DNA from: an uncultured Alistipes sp.
Lineage (GTDB): Bacteria > Bacteroidota > Bacteroidia > Bacteroidales > Rikenellaceae
Direction: 5' to 3'
Length of the DNA: 26,055 nucleotides
NCBI GenBank assembly: GCA_900550375.1
Contig: URRP01000033.1
Coordinates: forward strand, 1 to 26,055
Shown: positions 22,015-26,055 of the stretch, in pieces
How the letters are laid out: each line of letters starts with the position of its first letter
Numbering within the stretch: the first letter of the stretch is position 1
Translations under genes and position numbers: made by a program
The notes under the pieces: model-generated
Told to the model about the DNA's origin: nothing
Databases searched by the model: none
What the model saw: only the letters and a program-made list of their open reading frames with translations

Positions 22015-23244
22015 ATGACATCTTTAACAGAATTTTTCAACAAACACGAGGATGATGCTCTCAAAGGCATTTCACACAAGAACAGCATCCTCAAACGGAA
22101 CATTATCGCCCACATGGCCGTCCACGGCGAGTGCACGCTTTCTGAACTGACCAAGGAGCTGCATATCTCCGTCCCGACCATCACCAAACTGGTACAGGAA
22201 CTCGTCGAAGAGAACATCGTCACCGACAACGGAAAGGTGGAAACCCCCGGCGGCCGGCGGCCCAATATCTACGGGCTGGCCAACTCCGCCATCTATTTCG
22301 TCGGCGTAAACGTCGGACGCGACTTCATGGGCTATGTCGTCACCGATCTGCAAAACAACGTCATTCTGGAGCAGATGGACCCCACCTTCGAACTGCTCGA
22401 CCGGCCGCAGTGCCTCGACCGCATCTACACCAATATCGAGGAGTTCATCGCTTCATGCGGCGTGGATCGTGGTAAGATCCTCGGTCTGGGCGTCTGCATG
22501 ACGGGACGCGTGAATCCGACGACGGGACGCAGCTATAAATATTTCACCTCGAGCGAGGAGTCGATGCGCGAAATCATCGAGGAGCGGGTCGGCATCCGTA
22601 CCCTCTTCGAGAACGACACCCGTGCGCGCTGCTATGCGGAGTACAACTGCGGGAAGACAAAGGACGAAAACGACATGCTCTACCTGCATTTGGGGCGCGG
22701 TATCGCCATCGGCATCGTGATGGAGGGCAAGCTCTACTACGGCAAGAGCGGCTTTGCCGGCGAGTTCGGCCATATTCCCTTCTTCGACAACGAGAAGATC
22801 TGCGCCTGCGGCAAGAAAGGCTGTCTGGAGACCGAAGTATCGGGTATCGCCATCGAGGAGAAGATCTGCTCGCTCATCGAGAAGGGCGTCAACACCATCC
22901 TGCGCGAAAAGTACGACCACAAGGAGCCGATCCATATCGACGACATTATCGCCGCGGCGAAGAACGATGACAATCTCTCGATCGAACTGATCGAGGAGGC
23001 GGGCGAGAAGATCGGCAAGGCCGTCGCCTTCCTCATCAACATCTTCAATCCCGAGACGGTGATCGTGGGCGGCAATATGGCCGCTGCGGGCGACTACATC
23101 ATGCTGCCGCTCAAATCCTCGACCAACAAGTATTCGCTCAACCTCGTCTATAAGGATACGAAGTTCCGCCTCTCGAAACTCAACGAGAACGCCAACGCAT
23201 GGGGTGTGGCGATGTTGATCCGCAATCAGGTCATCGGTCTGTAA
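22015..23244 (+). CDS. ROK-family transcriptional regulator (NagC/Mlc/XylR-like)
   Basis: The 409-residue protein has an N-terminal winged helix-turn-helix (about 22-75: NSILKRNIIAHMAVHGECTL, then LHISVPTITKLVQELVEENI) and a C-terminal ROK sugar-binding domain (about 85-405). The ROK zinc signature is intact: CACGKKGC with cysteines at 263, 265 and 270, preceded by GFAGEFGHIPF with the binding glutamate and histidine. The kinase-like ENDTRA motif is present, but the phosphate-binding DxGGT loop is replaced by VNVGRDF, which argues for a repressor and not a sugar kinase. Its ligand is probably a sugar or sugar phosphate. The target is unknown; it is the only ROK gene here and lies about 2.8 kb from the glycan locus. 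A TTG at 21901 is in frame but precedes the promoter, so ATG 22015 is chosen. Confidence 0.92.
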   Translation: MTSLTEFFNKHEDDALKGISHKNSILKRNIIAHMAVHGECTLSELTKELHISVPTITKLVQELVEENIVTDNGKVETPGGRRPNIYGLANSAIYFVGVNVGRDFMGYVVTDLQNNVILEQMDPTFELLDRPQCLDRIYTNIEEFIASCGVDRGKILGLGVCMTGRVNPTTGRSYKYFTSSEESMREIIEERVGIRTLFENDTRARCYAEYNCGKTKDENDMLYLHLGRGIAIGIVMEGKLYYGKSGFAGEFGHIPFFDNEKICACGKKGCLETEVSGIAIEEKICSLIEKGVNTILREKYDHKEPIHIDDIIAAAKNDDNLSIELIEEAGEKIGKAVAFLINIFNPETVIVGGNMAAAGDYIMLPLKSSTNKYSLNLVYKDTKFRLSKLNENANAWGVAMLIRNQVIGL

Positions 23245-23261
23245 TTTAATGATTTATCCCG

Positions 23262-23300
23262 AAGGTCTGAAAGTTCGTTCCGCACTTTCAGACCTTTTTT
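23262..23300 (+). terminator. Intrinsic terminator of the ROK gene
   Basis: AAGGTCTGAAAGT (23262-23274) pairs perfectly with ACTTTCAGACCTT (23284-23296) over 13 bp, followed by a T run. Confidence 0.93.
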
Positions 23301-23303
23301 AGT

Positions 23304-23310
23304 TATCTTG
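23304..23310 (+). promoter_or_regulatory. -7-like element of the acetyltransferase gene
   Basis: TATCTTG is one T short of the consensus and sits directly behind the terminator T run, with ATG 23316 only 5 bases after it. Confidence 0.5.
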
Positions 23311-23315
23311 CGCTT

Positions 23316-23834
23316 ATGCTTCTCGAAGGAAATCATACGCGTCTGCGGGCGCTCGAAGCCGAAGACCTAGACCTGCTCTACACATGGGAGAACGATCCCG
23401 CCGTGTGGGGCGTCAGCGGAACGCGCGCTCCTTTTTCACGCCACACGCTCCGCCGTTTCTTGGACGAACAGCAGTTCGACCTTTACGCCGCACGGCAGCT
23501 GCGGCTGGTCATCGAGACGCTCGGCGGCCGTGCCGTGGGACTCGTCGATCTCTTCGAGTTCGAACCCGTCGACCTGCGAGCCGGCATCGGCATTCTGATA
23601 CACGCCGCCGGCGATCGCGGATGCGGATTCGCCTCCGACGCACTGGCCGTCCTCTGCCGTTATGCACAGGAAACACTCGGCCTGCATCAACTGTGGTGCA
23701 ACGTGACGCCCGACAATACGGCGAGTCTCTCCCTCTTCCGCCATGCCGGATTCGCCGTCTGCGGCCGCAAAAGCCAGTGGCGCCGCACGCCCGACGGCTG
23801 GGCCGACGAACTGATGCTGCAAAAAATCCTCTGA
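23316..23834 (+). CDS. GNAT-family N-acetyltransferase (RimJ/RimL/SpeG-like)
   Basis: The 172-residue cytoplasmic acetyltransferase uses acetyl-CoA. It starts with the typical RLRALEAEDLDLLYTWENDP. The middle strand LRLVIETLGGRAVGLVDLF leads to GIGILIHAAGDRGCGFASDAL, the acetyl-CoA pyrophosphate loop (here DRGCGFA in place of the usual R/QxxGxG/A). It ends with LHQLWCNVTPDNTASLSLFRHAGF, a strong RimJ/RimL-type signature. Proteins of this shape acetylate ribosomal protein N-termini, polyamines such as spermidine, or antibiotics; the substrate cannot be told from sequence. ATG 23316 follows its promoter with almost no leader. The 140-bp spacer after it (23835-23974) shows no gene and no obvious terminator. 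Confidence 0.88.
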   Translation: MLLEGNHTRLRALEAEDLDLLYTWENDPAVWGVSGTRAPFSRHTLRRFLDEQQFDLYAARQLRLVIETLGGRAVGLVDLFEFEPVDLRAGIGILIHAAGDRGCGFASDALAVLCRYAQETLGLHQLWCNVTPDNTASLSLFRHAGFAVCGRKSQWRRTPDGWADELMLQKIL

Positions 23835-23974
23835 TTCGGCCGAAGATCTCCCGCCTGCATGGACTGAAAATCGCCGTCCGGAATACCTCGAAACACGCGC
23901 TCCTCCGATCCGCAATCGCAGCGAAACCCGAACTTCGCAGGCCCTTCTCTCATTTCGAAACGATGATTCGGCGC

Positions 23975-24385
23975 TTACCCGCGCCGCAGAATCCGCACTG
24001 CCGAGAGTGGCGTGCGGTAGAACCGCCGGATCACGGCGCAATCGTCGGCCGTGCAGCCGACGAGAATTTTCAATTCGGCGTCGCGCTTCGATAAATCGAC
24101 CGTGCAGAGCGCGCCCGTCACCCGCCGTCGGGAATCGCTTCCGATCCATACGTCGATCCCTTCGCCGTCGGCGGAGGTCGTCCCTTTCAGATAGCCGTAA
24201 TCCAGTTCGTAGACGAACTCCGGGAAATCGGGGTGGCGCGAGCCGCGCGGGCGGTCGACGACGATCTCCGCCCCTTCGACCAATGCGTCGAGCGCCTCCC
24301 AGAACGAAACACCGCCGCCCGTGAACGGCTCGGCTCCGCTTCGGCATTCCGGCCCGTCGTCCGATCTCCGCATTCCGCCGCTCAT
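23975..24385 (-). CDS. Inorganic pyrophosphatase-like protein (divergent family)
   Basis: The 136-residue protein resembles a small Bacteroidetes protein annotated as inorganic diphosphatase. The shared blocks are VVDRPRGSRHPDFPEFVYELDYGYLKGT, then SADGEGIDVWIGSD and ALCTVDLSKRDAELKILVGCT. In classic soluble pyrophosphatases the metal loop is DxDPxDV; here DGEGIDV keeps only part of those acidic residues, and the protein is shorter than the usual 175. Hydrolysis of pyrophosphate is thus uncertain, and a nucleotide or phosphate-ester substrate is possible. Start at ATG 24385, four bases after the rmuC stop, indicates one operon. ATG 24373 is an alternative, and the first 25 residues look non-conserved. 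Confidence 0.75.
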   Translation of the reverse strand: MSGGMRRSDDGPECRSGAEPFTGGGVSFWEALDALVEGAEIVVDRPRGSRHPDFPEFVYELDYGYLKGTTSADGEGIDVWIGSDSRRRVTGALCTVDLSKRDAELKILVGCTADDCAVIRRFYRTPLSAVRILRRG

Positions 24386-24389
24386 CGCA

Positions 24390-25754
24390 TTATTCCGGTT
24401 TTTCCGCCCCGTCGCCGACGACCGGCATATCCTCCTCCAGTTCCAATCCGTCCGTCTCGTCCAACAGCTGCTGCGAGGGGCGTTTCGAGGTCGGAAGCCC
24501 CAGCCGGCGCAACCGTTCGCCCGTGCGGGCGATGTTGTTGTTGCCCGTATGAAGCCGCTTGTAGGCATCGTCATACTTGGTGCGCGCCAGATCGAGTGCC
24601 TGCCCCACCCCTTCGAGCGACGAGGTAAAGGCGACGAACTGCTCGTAGAGCGTCGTGCCGTACTTGATGATCTGCTCCTGATTGCGCGACTGTTCGTTGC
24701 GCCGCCACAGGTCGTCGACCAGCTTCAGCAGCGCGAAGAGGTTCGTGGGCGAAGAGATGACGACCTTCTTCTCGTAGGCGTCGCTCCAGATGGCGCTGTC
24801 GTGCTGCATGGCCGCCAGAAACGCCGGTTCGTTGGGGATGAACATGATGACGAAGTCGGGCGACTCCAGCAGCCGCTGATACTCCTTGCGGCTCAGCTCG
24901 TTGACATGCTGCCGGACCGAAGCGACATGCGCCGCCAGATACCGCGCTCGCACCCCCTCCTCCTCAGCGCCTACCCACTCCACGAAGGCTGTGAGCGAGA
25001 CCTTCGAGTCGATGACGATGCGTTTGCCTTCGGGCAGATAGAGCACGACGTCGGGTCGCTGGTTGCTGCCCGCATCGTCCTTGATGGTCACCTGACAATC
25101 GTAATGCACGCCCCGTATCAGGTTCGAATTGTCGAGAATCGTATCGAGGATCATCTCGCCCCAGTCGCCCTGCACCTTGGAATTTCCCTTGAGGGCGTTG
25201 GTCAGGTTGGTCGTCTCGGCCGTGATGCGCCGGTTCAGCTCCATGAGGTTCTTCAACTCGCCCTTCAGTTCGCCGTGCTGCTCGCGTTCGGTCGAGTAAA
25301 TCTGCTCGACGCGGGTGCGGAAGTCGGCGATATTCTCCTTGAAGGGTTTCAGCAGCAGATCGAGCGCCTCGCGGTTAGTCTCTTTGAACTGTTTGGTCTG
25401 CTCGCCCAGAATGTCGTTGGCAAGGTTGCGGAACTGCACGCGCAGCAACTCTTCGGCCTGCTCCCGCTCGGCCTTGGCCTCCCGGATTTTGCAATCCAGC
25501 GCTTCCACCTCCGCTTCGGCCTTGGTGCGCGCTTCGATCAGCGTGCGGATCTCGGCTTCGGAACGCTCGCGCGTCGTCCGCAGCTCCTGCTCCGAAGCGG
25601 CCTGCCGCAGCTCCAGCTCGGCGGCATACCGCTCGGCGACCGCTCGGGCCGTCTGCGCATCGGCCGCAGCCGATTTGGCCCGCAACCAGAATGCGCCCAA
25701 CACAATACAGCCGCCGACCGCCGCAACGGCAATGAGAATCGATAGTGTCTCCAT
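24390..25754 (-). CDS. rmuC: RmuC-family DNA recombination protein
   Basis: The 454-residue product has an N-terminal membrane helix (METLSILIAVAAVGGCIVLGA) and a long coiled coil (about 30-140, rich in Glu, Arg and Ala). The RmuC nuclease-like core follows (about 155-420): NSKVQGDWGEMILDTILDNS, NQRPDVVLYLPEGKRIVIDSKVSL, DFVIMFIPNEPAFLAA and VVISSPTNLFALLKLV. The RPDVVLYLP...VIDSKVS stretch is the conserved PD-(D/E)XK-like site. RmuC limits inversions at short inverted repeats in E. coli. ATG 25754 lies 7 bases after a perfect -7 box; the frame is open further to 26000, but that part crosses hairpin repeats and lacks coding character. The pyrophosphatase-like gene follows in the same operon. 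Confidence 0.93.
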   Translation of the reverse strand: METLSILIAVAAVGGCIVLGAFWLRAKSAAADAQTARAVAERYAAELELRQAASEQELRTTRERSEAEIRTLIEARTKAEAEVEALDCKIREAKAEREQAEELLRVQFRNLANDILGEQTKQFKETNREALDLLLKPFKENIADFRTRVEQIYSTEREQHGELKGELKNLMELNRRITAETTNLTNALKGNSKVQGDWGEMILDTILDNSNLIRGVHYDCQVTIKDDAGSNQRPDVVLYLPEGKRIVIDSKVSLTAFVEWVGAEEEGVRARYLAAHVASVRQHVNELSRKEYQRLLESPDFVIMFIPNEPAFLAAMQHDSAIWSDAYEKKVVISSPTNLFALLKLVDDLWRRNEQSRNQEQIIKYGTTLYEQFVAFTSSLEGVGQALDLARTKYDDAYKRLHTGNNNIARTGERLRRLGLPTSKRPSQQLLDETDGLELEEDMPVVGDGAEKPE

Positions 25755-25761
25755 ACGAAGA

Positions 25762-25792
25762 CAAATGTACGAAATCGAATGCGTTCCGGCAA
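25762..25792 (-). promoter_or_regulatory. rmuC promoter
   Basis: On the minus strand, TTG (25790-25792), 20 bp and TACATTTG (25762-25769) form a good promoter. ATG 25754 starts 7 bases after the -7 box, implying a leaderless or near-leaderless mRNA. Confidence 0.75.
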
Positions 25793-25886
25793 GCGTTCGC
25801 GCCTGAGGAAATGAAAAATTAAGAATTAAAAATAGAATCATCCACATAATCCTGTCACAAAGAAACGAGGGAACCGACCACATATG

Positions 25887-25955
25887 GCGGCGCGTTCGCG
25901 CCGCGCGGGCCGAAACCTCCGCCCGCGGAGGCACGCCATTTTGGCCGACCTCCGC
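25887..25955. repeat. Cluster of GC-rich hairpins with a short direct repeat
   Basis: GCGGCGCG-TT-CGCGCCGC (25887-25904) and CCTCCGC-CC-GCGGAGG (25916-25931) are perfect inverted repeats. GGCCGAAACCTCCGC (25908-25922) recurs as GGCCGACCTCCGC (25943-25955). The spacer 25770-26055 holds no convincing gene. Confidence 0.65.
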
Positions 25956-26005
25956 AGACTTCGACCCAGTACTTTTAGAGGCAGAATGCAGCAAAAACAA
26001 CGGTC

Positions 26006-26055
26006 GATCCTCACGTCGGAATCCCTTTTAGGGTTTCCTCCTCAGGATGACAAAA
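26006..26055. repeat. REP-like element, partial copy at window edge
   Basis: GATCCTCACGTCGG (26006-26019) and CCTCCTCAGGATGACAA (26037-26053) match the right half of the element at 19403-19441. The segment between them differs in sequence and is longer. The element may continue past the window. Confidence 0.75.

Noticed and set aside
25755..26000. Upstream extension of rmuC to an ATG at 26000
   Set aside because: It crosses the promoter, AT-rich tracts and GC hairpins; the membrane helix starts at ATG 25754.

Overview
The window looks like chromosomal DNA from a Bacteroidales gut bacterium, most like Alistipes/Rikenellaceae. The reasons are GC-rich genes with AT-rich spacers, Bacteroidetes-type promoters (TTTG or TTG, about 20 bp, then TAnnTTTG), almost no Shine-Dalgarno sites, a SusC/SusD pair, DUF6377- and DUF4465-type proteins, and many acidic lipoproteins. 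The genus is inferred from general character, not from a marker gene. I see no phage, transposase, integrase or CRISPR array.

Layout. (1) 1-1930: a LytS-type histidine kinase and a LytTR response regulator, overlapping by 8 bp and closed by a bidirectional terminator. (2) 1948-4862: a small outer-membrane barrel gene with an in-frame stop just before its last two strands, an acyltransferase-3 membrane protein, and a stand-alone HsdR N-terminal-like nuclease domain. (3) 4911-6420: a truncated GH2-like secreted protein, then tRNA-Lys(CTT) with its own promoter and terminator. (4) 6516-19274: a complete polysaccharide utilisation locus: a membrane-spanning DUF6377-type regulator facing away from SusC, SusD, a GH30 lipoprotein, a two-module surface glycan-binding lipoprotein and a GH3 beta-glucosidase. 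The order matches what I recall of the Bacteroides thetaiotaomicron beta-1,6-glucan (pustulan, fungal wall) locus, so that is the predicted substrate. (5) 19275-19727: a spacer with REP-like repeats and terminators. (6) 19749-20922: a DUF4465 surface lipoprotein under a clear cobalamin riboswitch, sharing a symmetrical divergent promoter with fabD. (7) 20950-23834: fabD, a ROK-family regulator and a GNAT acetyltransferase, each with its own promoter. (8) 23975-25754: rmuC and an inorganic-pyrophosphatase-like gene in a tight minus-strand operon. (9) 25755-26055: a spacer with hairpins and another REP-like copy.

How the genes work together. In the glycan locus, SusC/SusD and the binding protein should capture glucan at the surface, GH30 should cut it, SusC should import oligosaccharides, and GH3 (whose lipoprotein cysteine is not followed by acidic residues) should finish them in the periplasm. 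DUF6377 probably senses the periplasmic product and switches on susC.

Most interesting signals: the riboswitch-controlled DUF4465 gene (a likely vitamin B12-binding surface protein); a nine-G tract in the SusC signal-peptide region that could switch expression; a recurring promoter cassette whose inverted repeat keeps its symmetry while its sequence changes, duplicated in tandem before the regulator; the nonsense codon in the barrel gene; and several genes whose ATG lies only a few bases after the -7 box, implying leaderless transcripts.
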